64,000 nucleotides of DNA from NCBI RefSeq assembly GCF_001439665.1, contig NZ_LMAK01000063.1, forward strand, positions 52,820 through 116,819. Reading direction: 5' to 3'. Below the pieces are notes generated by a model, which had not been told where the DNA came from, ran no database searches, and was given only the letters and a program-made list of their open reading frames with translations. Position 1 is the first letter of the stretch; every line of letters begins with the position of its first letter. Both the position numbers and the translations under genes were made by a program. Source of the DNA: Formosa algae (GTDB lineage: Bacteria > Bacteroidota > Bacteroidia > Flavobacteriales > Flavobacteriaceae). This document shows, in pieces, positions 9,589-19,417 of the stretch.

Positions 9589-9621
9589 CCTAATAGGTTC
9601 TTTTAAAAAGAATCTATTAGG
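9589..9621 (+). terminator. Strong hairpin between paralogs 1 and 2, terminator or leader structure
   Basis: A near-perfect inverted repeat with about 16 bp of stem (CCTAATAGGTTCTTTT pairing with AAAGAATCTATTAGG) lies 83 bases after one stop and 22 bases before the next ATG. No T tract follows (GGGTTATCTT). It may end transcription of paralog 1 or fold in the leader of paralog 2. Confidence 0.5.
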
Positions 9622-9643
9622 GGTTATCTTAAACATTCAATTC

Positions 9644-12600
9644 ATGTCAAGAAAAATTACTCAAACTAGAATGATTAACCCGCTTAAATATTTGCTTTTA
9701 GCCTTCGTTTTTACGGCTTTTGCAAATCGTATTCAAGCCCAAACTGTTACCGAAGTCTATCCTTCAAGGGTAACAACCAAATCTCAAGTCACTTTGGTCG
9801 GATCTGGTTTTACATCAGCAACTACCATCAGTGTATCAGGTGTTTCTATTAGCGATAAAACGCTAGTCAGTGAAACAGAAATGACTTTCGAAATCTCTTA
9901 TACAGGGACAAGCGATAAGTCTGCTGAATTAAATGTAGGTGGCACAGCTACTGGATTTAGTTTAGATTATGTGGCCCCAACTTCAAAAACGTTAAAAAAC
10001 GGAACATCAAGTAATGTGACTAAAATTACAGAAATTTTTACCACCTATAATGGGTTTTGGAGATCGTCGGATTGGAAAGCAGATCCAACAAATCAAGATT
10101 TAAAGCCTAATTCTAGTCATGATTTATTAGCGTTTACTTATGATGGTGTAACCTATTCAACCGGAGTAGACGATGATTTACTTACTGCTAATAGAGTTAC
10201 TTTCGACTCTCAATTATTTTACGCGTATAGCACAAATGGTGTCGATGGAATTACTCACGACGGTAACTATTTAGCTATGGGAGATCTTGTTGATGGGGAA
10301 GTTGGTGAAGGCACATCAATTACGTCTCCAGAAATTTTAAGTGCTTCTATTTATGAAGTGCTAATAGATGGAACTAATGGATTAGATATTGGTACAGGAG
10401 TAACAAACTTTAATCAATTATCAGATGTAGAATTTTACAGCAGTGGTGGGCAGTTAGGTGCTATAAACGATGCTGCACCAGACTTTTTAATTTCTCAAAT
10501 CGCTCAAGCAGGTAGTACAGATATTTATTATTATGCAGATAATTCTGGAAATGTGGTTGGCCGACCTATTAAATTAACAATAGTTCAAGAAGAAGACACA
10601 GATGGCGATGCTTTATTAGCCAATTGGAGATTAGATTTATATTCTTTTGCCTCAGGAATTAATTATGGTTTAGCAGAACCAAAAGTGCGCGCTTTTTCTT
10701 CAAACGAAGAAAGACCATTGCGTATGGCTGCATTTAGATTTGAAGATTTTGGGATTACTGCAGATAATATTGCAGACATTAATAATATTAATATGGTTGC
10801 AGGTGGAACCGCAGATCTTGCTTTCCTAGCATACAACCGTGGATCTTTTGATATTAAAACACCAGTGTTCGATCAGTATCCGGTGTCTAGTTATGTGTGC
10901 GATATTCCATCAACTAAGAACATTACATTTGCTGCAACAGCAGAGGTTTCGGGTACAGCCACTGGTGCCGCAGAAGAAACATTAACTTACCAATGGTACA
11001 AATATAATACTGCTATTCCTGGAGCAACATCTAATACTTACACCATTACAGATGATATAGAGTTGGACGATATAGGAACCTATAAATTGTTAGTGTCTAA
11101 TAGTTTTGGATCTGTAATAGTACCAGTATCTTTAATTCAAGGAGGAACACCTGTGTTTTGGGATGGAAGTAACTGGCAATTGCCACCTTCTTATATAGAA
11201 GCTGGGATTTCTGTAGATCCATTAGACAGAAGGTTTGTGTTTTCAGATGATTATAGTGAAGCCACAGATTTAGAAGGGTGTGATTGTATTGTGCCTTCAG
11301 GTAGTAATGCGACAATTCCTTCTGGGTCAGTTTTAAAATTGAGAAATAACGTTACTGTAGAGTCAGGTGCAAGCTTAACTATAGAAGATAGCGCAAGTTT
11401 AATTCAGGTAAATGAAGCAACAGATGACAATATGAATAGTGGAGATATTATCCTGAAACGTGAGGCTGCAGCAACAGACGATTTTATTGTTTGGTCTACT
11501 CCAGTTGAAAGTTTTAATATTGAAGATATATCCACGCCATATACTACAACATCTTATTCGTGGGATGTTAATAATGAATGGGCTGCTTTTAGTGGTATTA
11601 TGGCAGATGCAACAGGTTATGCTGTGCAAGTTCCTGCCGAAAACGAAGCTGGGTTTACAGCTAATTTTATTGGAACACCACGTAATGGAACAACTACAAC
11701 AGATGTTGTAAAATCTAGTGATGCTTCTATAGGAGCTGAATTAAAACACTGGAACCTTATCGGAAACCCATATCCATCTGCGTTGAGTGCCGATGAGTTT
11801 TTAGCCACTAACAATTTATTAATTGGAAGTATCCGTTTATGGGCTAATAATTTAGATATTTCAAATGTATCATCTCCATTAGTAAGTACTCAATACGAAA
11901 GTTTAAGCTATAACTATAACGAAGAATATATAAGTTATAATGCAACAGGAGCAAACCCACCACAGACTACAGAAGGATATATTTCTTCTGGGCAAGGGTT
12001 CTTTGTACAAGTAGATGATGCTGCTTCTGCAGGAGAAGTGGTATTTACAAATAATATGAGATATGATGATTCAGGACTAGCTTACGATAATTCACATTTC
12101 TTCAAAACAAACGTGCCAACACCTAATACAGATGGAAAACAATTAGTGTGGTTGAGTTTAATCGATGCGAGTAATGCCTCTGCAAGTGCACTAGTTGGGT
12201 ATGTAAATGGAGCAACGTTAGGAAAAGATAAATTATATGATGCCTATTCTGATGTTAACACTTTTGATATTTATACTATGGTGGAAGATTCTAAAATGGT
12301 AATTCAAGGGCGTCCATTACCTTTTGATGATACAGAAGATATTTCAGTAGGTGTAAGTTTACCTTCAGCAGGTAGTTATAAAATTGCTATTGGTGATTTA
12401 AGCGGATCTGCTTTTATAGATGATGCTCAGGATATATACCTTGAAGATACAGTATTAGGAATGGAGCATGATTTAAGATCTTCTCCTTATGAATTTACAG
12501 GAGAGCAAGGTGAGTTTAATGATCGTTTTGTTATACATTTCGAAAAAACATTATCTGTAAGCGATAATGCTACATCTCAAACCTTCGTATATATCAATAA

Positions 12601-12799
12601 TAATGTTTTAAATATTAAATCATTTAAAAATATCAAAGCAGTTAATGTGTATGATTTAACTGGAAAACAAGTTGTTTCATTTAAAACGAATAATCAAGGA
12701 AGTGAGTTTAGTGAAAGCTTTAAATTTTCTAGAGGTGTATATTTAACTTCAGTCGTTTTAGAAGGAGATATTGTAGTCACAAAAAAGGTGATAAATTAA
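9644..12799 (+). CDS. Secreted T9SS-type surface protein, IPT/TIG plus Ig-like domains, paralog 2 of 3
   Basis: A 1,051-residue protein with the same layout as its neighbours: signal peptide (about 1-33, ending RIQAQ), then an IPT/TIG-like domain starting TVTEVYPSRVTTKSQVTLVG. The central domain carries YSTGVDDDLL and NINMVAGGTADLAFLAYN. An Ig-like domain (LTYQWYKYNTAIPGAT ... IGTYKLLVSNSFG), an FNIED/NLIGNPYPS module and a C-terminal sorting domain (VNVYDLTGKQVVSF, ending KKVIN) follow. In the C-terminal half it is less like paralogs 1 and 3 than those are to each other (REAAATDDFIVW against RLADNLHxxDYVYW). The ATG at 9644 follows the 9589-9621 hairpin; a second ATG ten codons later would shorten the n-region. 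Function is unknown beyond surface exposure. Confidence 0.9.
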   Translation: MSRKITQTRMINPLKYLLLAFVFTAFANRIQAQTVTEVYPSRVTTKSQVTLVGSGFTSATTISVSGVSISDKTLVSETEMTFEISYTGTSDKSAELNVGGTATGFSLDYVAPTSKTLKNGTSSNVTKITEIFTTYNGFWRSSDWKADPTNQDLKPNSSHDLLAFTYDGVTYSTGVDDDLLTANRVTFDSQLFYAYSTNGVDGITHDGNYLAMGDLVDGEVGEGTSITSPEILSASIYEVLIDGTNGLDIGTGVTNFNQLSDVEFYSSGGQLGAINDAAPDFLISQIAQAGSTDIYYYADNSGNVVGRPIKLTIVQEEDTDGDALLANWRLDLYSFASGINYGLAEPKVRAFSSNEERPLRMAAFRFEDFGITADNIADINNINMVAGGTADLAFLAYNRGSFDIKTPVFDQYPVSSYVCDIPSTKNITFAATAEVSGTATGAAEETLTYQWYKYNTAIPGATSNTYTITDDIELDDIGTYKLLVSNSFGSVIVPVSLIQGGTPVFWDGSNWQLPPSYIEAGISVDPLDRRFVFSDDYSEATDLEGCDCIVPSGSNATIPSGSVLKLRNNVTVESGASLTIEDSASLIQVNEATDDNMNSGDIILKREAAATDDFIVWSTPVESFNIEDISTPYTTTSYSWDVNNEWAAFSGIMADATGYAVQVPAENEAGFTANFIGTPRNGTTTTDVVKSSDASIGAELKHWNLIGNPYPSALSADEFLATNNLLIGSIRLWANNLDISNVSSPLVSTQYESLSYNYNEEYISYNATGANPPQTTEGYISSGQGFFVQVDDAASAGEVVFTNNMRYDDSGLAYDNSHFFKTNVPTPNTDGKQLVWLSLIDASNASASALVGYVNGATLGKDKLYDAYSDVNTFDIYTMVEDSKMVIQGRPLPFDDTEDISVGVSLPSAGSYKIAIGDLSGSAFIDDAQDIYLEDTVLGMEHDLRSSPYEFTGEQGEFNDRFVIHFEKTLSVSDNATSQTFVYINNNVLNIKSFKNIKAVNVYDLTGKQVVSFKTNNQGSEFSESFKFSRGVYLTSVVLEGDIVVTKKVIN

Positions 12800-12830
12800 A
12801 AACATAAATTTTAATTAATAGATAAAAAAA

Positions 12831-12848
12831 ACCTCTGCTTGCAGAGGT
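12831..12848 (+). terminator. Rho-independent terminator after paralog 2
   Basis: ACCTCTGC-TT-GCAGAGGT forms a perfect stem, flanked by seven A before and seven T after, 31 bases past the stop of paralog 2. The rest of the 463-base gap to 13262 is very AT-rich; I see no ORF or other clear site in it. Confidence 0.9.
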
Positions 12849-13262
12849 TTTTTTATGCTATATAGCGAAAAATATTAACACGTTAAGACTTGTTAGAACC
12901 CTAACAGTCAAATTGGTGTTTGGTAAATACTTAATTCTATTTCTAAGTAAAAGAAAGAATTTGTGAATTAAGTAAAAAATATGATTTTAAGGTGAAAACA
13001 CCATTTTTTATAGACTAAGCATGGTGCTTTTTAAATTTTAAATAAAATAAAAATACAACTTGAAATCGAAATTTGAAAAGTATTAAGTTTTTGATTTTTA
13101 GGCAATAACATCCATGAATAGCGTATAATATCGATGAAATGCAAGGTTGGGTTCGGTTACTGTGTAGTTTTTTTCTTAAAAAAAATTGATTTTAATTTTT
13201 TTTAAATCGTAAGTTAGTGGTAAAATAAGTTAATTATAGCCCCAATTTCTAATAATAAGCTC

Positions 13263-16200
13263 GTGAAAAATACTACTACTCCCGACTATTTTTTAATGTT
13301 TTTTAAAAAAATATTACCAATTTTAATATTATTTATATCAGCCTCTGTTTTCTCACAAACGGTAACCGATATTTATCCAACAAGGGTAACTTCTCAGACA
13401 AAAATCACGATTTATGGTACTGGTTTAACAGAAGCTGTTAGGTCTACTGTATCTATAGATAATATTGCTGTAGAAGATGTAACTTTAGTAAGTACTACTG
13501 AAATTTCTTTAACAGTTTCTAAAACAGGTACAGCCGATGTTTTAAATCAATCGTTACGAATTTCAGGTGTAACTTTAGCTGCAGGCGTAAATAGAAATAT
13601 TGATTATATAGGTTACAAGAATAAAGCAAGTAATACTACAAATACAGCTGATAGTAAGTTTTTTGATAAAATAACTGAAATATTTACCAATTGGGATTAT
13701 AATGGTAATGGGTATTGGCGATCAGGGTGGTATAGCGCAAGCGATCAGAATACTTGGCCAAATGATAGGCACGAACTTTTAGCGTTTACCTATAATGATG
13801 TGACGTATTCTACAGGTGTAGATGATGATTTATTAACGTCTAAAAGTATTACTTTTCAAGAACAAACGTTTCAAGCTTATTCTACTAACGGAGTTATAGG
13901 AGTAACAAATTCATCTAATTATATAGAAGTTGGAGATTTGGTAGACGGTGAAGTAGGTGAAGGTACAACGATTACTTCTCAAGACATTTTAGATTTAAAG
14001 ATCTTAGAAATGATTACAGATGGTAAAAATGGATTGGATTTAGGAACGGGTGTTACCAATTTTAATAGCGATATAAGTATAGAGTTTAACAGTCCAGATG
14101 GAGAACCTAATGCTATTGGAGATATTGTTCCTGACTTAATTATTACTCAAATAGCTGCAGCTGGAGGATATGATATTTATTATTATCAAGATGAAAGAGG
14201 AAATGTTGTAGGAACACCTATAAGACTGTATATTCATGAAACCGCCAATAATCTTGCATATTGGCGCATGGACTTGTTTAGTGTAACTAATGGTGTGAGT
14301 TATGAGGATGCAGTACCAACTCAAAGAGGGCAAACCGCAGATAATACCAGGGCTTTAAAGTTGTTTGCGTTACATTTTGATGATTTTGATATTACAACAG
14401 ATAACATAGAAGATGTTTATAAAATTAATTTAGCAGCTGGTGGAACTGCAGATATGGCTTTCTTAGCTTATAATGCATCTGCTTTTGTGTCAAGAGCACC
14501 AGTGGTAGATTCGTATATAAGTTCAAGATATGTATGTCGACTTCCTAGTACATCAGATATTGTTTTTGATATTACAGCAAATATAGGAGGAACAGCAACA
14601 GGTGATCCGATAGAAGATTTAAGTTATCAATGGTATAAAGATGATAGCGAAATTACTGGAGCTACTACAGACACTTATTCGGTAAGTAATGTAGAAACTG
14701 ATGATTTAGGAGTTTATAAATTAGAAATATCTAACGGATATGGTACAGTAACCCCTACTATCACGCTCTCAGAAGGTTCGGTTCCAACATATTGGGATGG
14801 AACGTCTTGGAATCTTTCTCAAGAATATATAGATCAAAATATAACAGTTAATGATCAGGATAAAAGTTTAGTTTTCTCAGAAGATTATAATGAAAATGTA
14901 GATCTTATAGGTTGCGATTGTACAGTGTCTTCAGGTAATACAGTCGTTATTCCATCAGGTAATTCTATGGTATTGTACAATGAAATAAATGTAGAAGGTT
15001 CTGGTAGTTATACTTTAGAAAATAATGCAAGTTTAGTGCAGATTAATGATGCATATGGTAATATAAATTCAGGAGATATTACAATGAACCGTTTAGCCGA
15101 TAATTTACATGATTTAGATTATGTGTATTGGTCTTCGCCAGTAGAAGGGTTTAATATATCTAGTATTTCAAACACAAGAGCATATAAATGGGATCCGACA
15201 GAACCTAATGCAAATGGAACAGTTGGAGATTGGATTTCAGTAACAAGTGAAGAAATGATTGCGGGAGTAGGTTATATTGCACGCGTGCCGAGTGCAACTT
15301 CGTTTACTACAAGTTTTGTTGGAACTCCCAATAATTCAGAAATAAGTGTTGCTGTAGAGAGATCTAGTGGCGGAAAGAGACCAAGTAGTGATGATCGAGA
15401 TTTTAATTTGATAGGAAATCCATATCCTTCGGCAATAAATGCAGATGCGTTTTTAATAGAAAACACTAATATTGAAGGAAGTGTGAGTTTATGGATGCAC
15501 AATACAGAATTATCAAATACACTGCCTAGTGATTTTTATGAAGATTTCACTTATAACTACAATGCAGACGATTATTTAGTATATAATGGTGTAGGCTCTG
15601 TGCCATCATCTGTAGATTTTGATGGAAATATTGCAGCAGGCCAAGCGTTTTTTGTTAAAGTTGATAATAACTCATCAAATACTGTCGAATTTGAAAATGA
15701 TATGCGTTATGATACTTCAGAAAATGATTATGATAATTCAGACTTTTTCAGAACAACTACAGAGTCAGAATCTACTGAATCTGAAACAGAAAAACAATTG
15801 GTTTGGTTAAGTGTTGTAAACCAAGATAATCTATCTATGAGTACTCTAATAGGGTATGTAGATGGTGCGACTTATGAAAAAGACAGGCTTTATGATGCTT
15901 ATGTGAACAGTAACGACTTTCAAATATATTCATTGATAGCAGATGAAAAATTGGTTATTCAAGGACGTCCATTGCCGTTTTTAGATTCGGATGAGGTACA
16001 ATTAGGAATAGATGTAACAGAAAATGGAACATACACTATAGCTATAGATAATCTTGAAGGGAGTATATTTTTAGAAGATAATCAAGATATTTATTTAAAA
16101 GATACGTATTTGGATGTTGAACATGATTTAAGAGATACTCCATATAGTTTCACAGCGGTTGCAGGAGAAACTAAAGATCGATTTGTTTTAGTATACACTT

Positions 16201-16466
16201 CAAGTAACGAGAATCTTTTAGCGGTAGACGAAACGGTAATAGATAATACATTTGCCTATATAAATAATAGCACCTTATACGTTAAGTCTAGTAAAACTAT
16301 AAGTAATGTTCAGGTTTTTGATATTACAGGAAAACAAGTTGTTAATTATAAATCGGCTAATCAAAGTAATGAGTTTAGTATGCCGTTCTCATACTCAAGA
16401 GGCGGATATATTGTTTCTATTACATTAGGTGAAGGACAAGTGGTAACCAAAAAATTAATCAATTAA
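13263..16466 (+). CDS. Secreted T9SS-type surface protein, IPT/TIG plus Ig-like domains, paralog 3 of 3
   Basis: The third paralog, 1,067 residues if the GTG at 13263 is used. An in-frame ATG at 13296 gives MFFKKILPILILF, a more compact signal peptide, and is a serious alternative start. Domains follow the same order: signal peptide ending VFSQ, IPT/TIG-like (TVTDIYPTRVTSQTKITIYG), then the central domain with YSTGVDDDLL and INLAAGGTADMAFLAYN. Next are the Ig-like domain (LSYQWYKDDSEITGAT), the NLIGNPYPS module and a sorting domain (VQVFDITGKQVVNYK, ending KKLIN). It is closest to paralog 1 in the second half (EGSIFLxDxQDIYLxDTYL, SFTAVAGxTKDRFVL in both). Tandem duplication is the simplest origin. 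Role unknown; probable adhesin or matrix-binding protein. Confidence 0.88.
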   Translation: MKNTTTPDYFLMFFKKILPILILFISASVFSQTVTDIYPTRVTSQTKITIYGTGLTEAVRSTVSIDNIAVEDVTLVSTTEISLTVSKTGTADVLNQSLRISGVTLAAGVNRNIDYIGYKNKASNTTNTADSKFFDKITEIFTNWDYNGNGYWRSGWYSASDQNTWPNDRHELLAFTYNDVTYSTGVDDDLLTSKSITFQEQTFQAYSTNGVIGVTNSSNYIEVGDLVDGEVGEGTTITSQDILDLKILEMITDGKNGLDLGTGVTNFNSDISIEFNSPDGEPNAIGDIVPDLIITQIAAAGGYDIYYYQDERGNVVGTPIRLYIHETANNLAYWRMDLFSVTNGVSYEDAVPTQRGQTADNTRALKLFALHFDDFDITTDNIEDVYKINLAAGGTADMAFLAYNASAFVSRAPVVDSYISSRYVCRLPSTSDIVFDITANIGGTATGDPIEDLSYQWYKDDSEITGATTDTYSVSNVETDDLGVYKLEISNGYGTVTPTITLSEGSVPTYWDGTSWNLSQEYIDQNITVNDQDKSLVFSEDYNENVDLIGCDCTVSSGNTVVIPSGNSMVLYNEINVEGSGSYTLENNASLVQINDAYGNINSGDITMNRLADNLHDLDYVYWSSPVEGFNISSISNTRAYKWDPTEPNANGTVGDWISVTSEEMIAGVGYIARVPSATSFTTSFVGTPNNSEISVAVERSSGGKRPSSDDRDFNLIGNPYPSAINADAFLIENTNIEGSVSLWMHNTELSNTLPSDFYEDFTYNYNADDYLVYNGVGSVPSSVDFDGNIAAGQAFFVKVDNNSSNTVEFENDMRYDTSENDYDNSDFFRTTTESESTESETEKQLVWLSVVNQDNLSMSTLIGYVDGATYEKDRLYDAYVNSNDFQIYSLIADEKLVIQGRPLPFLDSDEVQLGIDVTENGTYTIAIDNLEGSIFLEDNQDIYLKDTYLDVEHDLRDTPYSFTAVAGETKDRFVLVYTSSNENLLAVDETVIDNTFAYINNSTLYVKSSKTISNVQVFDITGKQVVNYKSANQSNEFSMPFSYSRGGYIVSITLGEGQVVTKKLIN

Positions 16467-16481
16467 AAACATATAAACTGA

Positions 16482-16526
16482 AGTCTTCTGTTTAACCTTT
16501 TCTTATTCTAAGGTTATCGGAAGACT
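16482..16526 (+). terminator. Imperfect stem-loop terminator after paralog 3
   Basis: AGTCTTC...AACCTT pairs with AAGGTT...GAAGACT around a 10-base AT loop, and TTTT follows a few bases later (16531-16534). It sits 16 bases after the stop. The stem has an internal mismatch. Confidence 0.6.
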
Positions 16527-16622
16527 GTAGTTTTAATCACTAAAACTATAAAATAGGTGTAGCTTATTTTAATCACAGAATGTGTACTTCTACTTTAATT
16601 CAATTATGTATTTTTGATCAGT

Positions 16623-17381
16623 ATGAAAATATTTAAATATATATTCTGGATTTTATATAGAGTGTGGTTCTATATTTTAGTTGCTATACCAATTTTAGTA
16701 CTTCTACCTTTTCTTTTAATTTCTATACTTAAAGAATCTTGGTATCCGTATTTCTTTAAAATGGCTAGACTGTGGTCTAAGTTTATTTTAATTGGTATGG
16801 GGTTTCAATGGCGAATCGAACGCGATGAGGTTCCAGATATACATAAGAGTTATATGTTTATAGCCAACCATACGTCTATGACAGACATTATGCTAATGTT
16901 GGTTACAGTAAAAAATCCATTTGTATTTGTTGGTAAAAAAGAATTGTCTAAAATGCCTTTGTTTGGTTTCTTTTATAAGCGTACTTGTATATTGGTAGAT
17001 CGCGATAGCCTTAGAAGCAGACACGCCGTATTCGAGCAAGCAGAACGCCGTTTAAAATCGGGTTTAAGTATTTGTATTTTTCCAGAAGGTGGGGTGTCCG
17101 ACGAGGATATTCTTTTAGATCAATTTAAAGATGGTGCTTTCCGTTTAGCTATTAATCATAACATTCCTGTAGTGCCTATTACATTCGCCGATAATAAAAA
17201 ACGATTCTCATTCGATTTTTTTAGCGGAGGTCCAGGAAAAATGCGCGTACATATGCACACGTTTTTATCTACAAATGGGCTTACGCTTAAAGACGATTGT
17301 AAAGCGCTTAAAACACGATCTCGCGATATTATTTTAAATCAATTGCAAGAATTTAAAACGCAAAATAAATCCTTTCGCTAG
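16623..17381 (+). CDS. plsC: 1-acyl-sn-glycerol-3-phosphate acyltransferase (PlsC family)
   Basis: This membrane enzyme acylates lysophosphatidic acid to phosphatidic acid in phospholipid synthesis. I take the ATG at 16623 (252 residues); a TTG three codons upstream is possible but less likely. Residues about 5-35 are a hydrophobic membrane segment. The acyltransferase motifs are NHTSMTD (82-88, the NHx4D catalytic box), the FVGKKEL region (102-108) and FPEGG (153-157). VPITF lies near residue 180. Length is usual. It stands alone between the secreted paralogs and the convergent beta-barrel gene. Confidence 0.93.
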   Translation: MKIFKYIFWILYRVWFYILVAIPILVLLPFLLISILKESWYPYFFKMARLWSKFILIGMGFQWRIERDEVPDIHKSYMFIANHTSMTDIMLMLVTVKNPFVFVGKKELSKMPLFGFFYKRTCILVDRDSLRSRHAVFEQAERRLKSGLSICIFPEGGVSDEDILLDQFKDGAFRLAINHNIPVVPITFADNKKRFSFDFFSGGPGKMRVHMHTFLSTNGLTLKDDCKALKTRSRDIILNQLQEFKTQNKSFR

Positions 17382-17432
17382 TAATATTCTTAATTTTTAT
17401 CTCAGCTAAGATTTAGAGAAATTTATTCCGCT

Positions 17433-18854
17433 TTAAAACTGATAATTAAACCCGGTGTATATACCAATAATATAGGGCTTAAAGCTACCTGACGTATTAC
17501 TAAATGCGTTTAATTGATATTTAAAAGTAGGTTCTAAATTAAAGTTTAAGCGTTTGGTTAAGTTGTAATCCAAGCCAATTCCAAAGTTTGTACTAAAACT
17601 AAAGGTATTAATATTTGTCGCTTCACCTATGTATATTCTATTGCTATTGCCTTCGGAATATACACGATTGTCTTCTAAAATAAATGTACTAAAACCACCT
17701 ATTAAGCTAACTCCTAAACGTTTATTAATAACATGGTATTCTAACTCTAAAGGGACTTCAAAATAACTTATATTTTGGTTTATTTCACTACTGCTATTGC
17801 TTGTGTTAAAAACGGAAGCATCTTGTGTGTACAGCGAAGAGTTGCTATAAAAAGATATGTTTTCAGCTCCGCTAGATGTTGATAGATTTTCAAGACCTTG
17901 AACGCTATTTGTGCTTATTGTAGAGGCGTTCTGATATGTTGCCACATCATTAATATTAAAGCTTAAGTTCAGATTATTAACACCCGATCTTATTTTTAGT
18001 TTATCATTTACAGCGTATCCTACACCAACACCGTAACTCGCATTTATTTGCCCAGATGTAGAATTATTTACCAGCTGAGCATCTAAATGAGATCCAGAGC
18101 CTAAGCTATTATAATAAACAGGAGCAACATTAGGCTTTATATCCCATTTTTTAGAGGTTTCATTTGTTTTGGGAGTTGTTTTAGTGTTTGCAATGGCTTC
18201 TTCAATACTTAAAGAGTCTAGTGTGTTGGTTTTGTCTAATAAAGGGTTTGAAGATTGTTTTGTGTTTTGAGAGTCAACTGTTGAATCTTCTTTTGTGTTT
18301 TCAACAATGGCTGGATTTTGATTTTTATTAGAATCTATATGCTCTAATGTGTTGTGGTTTTGTTTTGTTTTGTATGTTTTAATTGCACTTTTATCTGGTT
18401 TAGAAGTAGCTATTTTACTATTTATATTTTGTGACTCTGACTTTTTAGTAGTGTTGTAATGCGGTTCTGTGTTATTAACTAGACCAGAATGCTTATCGGT
18501 TTTTTTCTGAGTCTTTACCGTGTCGCTTCTTGTGTCTATATCTGTTATTGAAACCGCTGTCGACTCCGTTTCAGGAGGTGTTATGGTAGATTTGGGTGAG
18601 TTTACCGTCTTACTATTTGGGGAAAAAGGTAATGTAGGATTGGTAGAGCTAGAATTGAAAAAATTTAAAGTTAAAAACAACAATAGTAGTGCGGCAGCAC
18701 CTGTGCCATACCACCAAATTGGAATGATGCGTTTGCGTTTCTTGTCTTCTTTTAATTGCGCTTCAATAGCGCTCCAAACTTTTGGGTCTGGTGCTTTATC
18801 AAGGTTTTTCAGTTGTTCTTGAAATAAACGGTCTATGTGTTTTTTATCACTCAT
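17433..18854 (-). CDS. Sigma-factor-associated single-pass membrane protein with C-terminal beta-barrel-like region
   Basis: A 473-residue protein. The N-terminal ~43 residues are charged and look cytoplasmic (DRLFQEQLKNLDKAPDPKVW). A transmembrane helix lies at about 45-66 (WWYGTGAAALLLLFLTLNFF). A Ser/Thr/Asn/Lys-rich linker of some 180 residues follows. From about 250 the sequence has alternating amphipathic strands ending in FxYQF-type aromatic residues (IIGIYTGFNYQF), as in outer-membrane beta-barrels. The start overlaps the stop of the ECF sigma gene by four bases (ATGA), so the two are translationally coupled. By position and topology the N-terminus may act as an anti-sigma factor, an inference supported by similar Bacteroidetes gene pairs; no classical anti-sigma motif is visible. 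Confidence 0.8.
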   Translation of the reverse strand: MSDKKHIDRLFQEQLKNLDKAPDPKVWSAIEAQLKEDKKRKRIIPIWWYGTGAAALLLLFLTLNFFNSSSTNPTLPFSPNSKTVNSPKSTITPPETESTAVSITDIDTRSDTVKTQKKTDKHSGLVNNTEPHYNTTKKSESQNINSKIATSKPDKSAIKTYKTKQNHNTLEHIDSNKNQNPAIVENTKEDSTVDSQNTKQSSNPLLDKTNTLDSLSIEEAIANTKTTPKTNETSKKWDIKPNVAPVYYNSLGSGSHLDAQLVNNSTSGQINASYGVGVGYAVNDKLKIRSGVNNLNLSFNINDVATYQNASTISTNSVQGLENLSTSSGAENISFYSNSSLYTQDASVFNTSNSSSEINQNISYFEVPLELEYHVINKRLGVSLIGGFSTFILEDNRVYSEGNSNRIYIGEATNINTFSFSTNFGIGLDYNLTKRLNFNLEPTFKYQLNAFSNTSGSFKPYIIGIYTGFNYQF

Positions 18855-19396
18855 GAGATTGATTGTGATTCAAGATTGGAATTGTCTTCTTCAATTTTCT
18901 TCTGTAAGAATAACCGAGCACGTGCTAAATTAGATTTAGACGTTCCGATAGTGATATTTAACATTTCAGAAATGTCTTTGTGAGAATAGCCGTCTAATAC
19001 GTAAAGGTTAAAAACTAATCTATACCTGTTTGGTAGCGTTTGGATTACATTTAAAAGGTAATCTAACGACAGATTTTCATGGTCTTTAACCTCTACGGTT
19101 TCATCTATAATATCTTCATTTATAATATCAAAAACACCTTTTTCTCTATAGCGTTGTAAAGCAGTGTTAATGGTAATACGTTTTAACCAACCTTCAAAAG
19201 AACCCTTATTTTCAAACTGACCTATTTTACTAAATATGGTCAAAAAAGCATCCTGCAGATTGTCTTGAGCTTCTGCTGTGTTTCGCGAATACTTTAAGCA
19301 AATGGAATATAGTTTGCTAGAATACAGCGTATATAATTCACTTTGAGCTTTAAGTTTGTTTCGTTTGCAATTATGTATTAGCTGCTCTAAACTCAA
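18851..19396 (-). CDS. ECF-type RNA polymerase sigma factor
   Basis: The 181-residue protein has sigma-70 region 2 (residues about 20-90: AEAQDNLQDAFLTIFSKIGQF, GWLKRITINTAL) and region 4 (about 115-170: LPNRYRLVFNLYVLDGYSHKDISEML, SNLARARLFLQKKI). The start is a TTG: an in-frame stop lies five codons upstream and there is no ATG before the conserved core, so TTG is the only reasonable choice. Weak initiation may keep levels low. It sits second in a probable three-gene minus-strand operon, after the lipoprotein gene (21-base gap) and overlapping the membrane/beta-barrel gene. Target promoters cannot be read from the window. Confidence 0.93.
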   Translation of the reverse strand: MSLEQLIHNCKRNKLKAQSELYTLYSSKLYSICLKYSRNTAEAQDNLQDAFLTIFSKIGQFENKGSFEGWLKRITINTALQRYREKGVFDIINEDIIDETVEVKDHENLSLDYLLNVIQTLPNRYRLVFNLYVLDGYSHKDISEMLNITIGTSKSNLARARLFLQKKIEEDNSNLESQSIS

Positions 19397-19417
19397 AAGG
19401 GTTCTGGTTTAGAAAGA

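Noticed and set aside
13263..13295. GTG start giving a longer N-terminus for paralog 3
   Set aside because: Not fully rejected: kept as the reported boundary, but the ATG at 13296 gives a better signal peptide and may be the real start.
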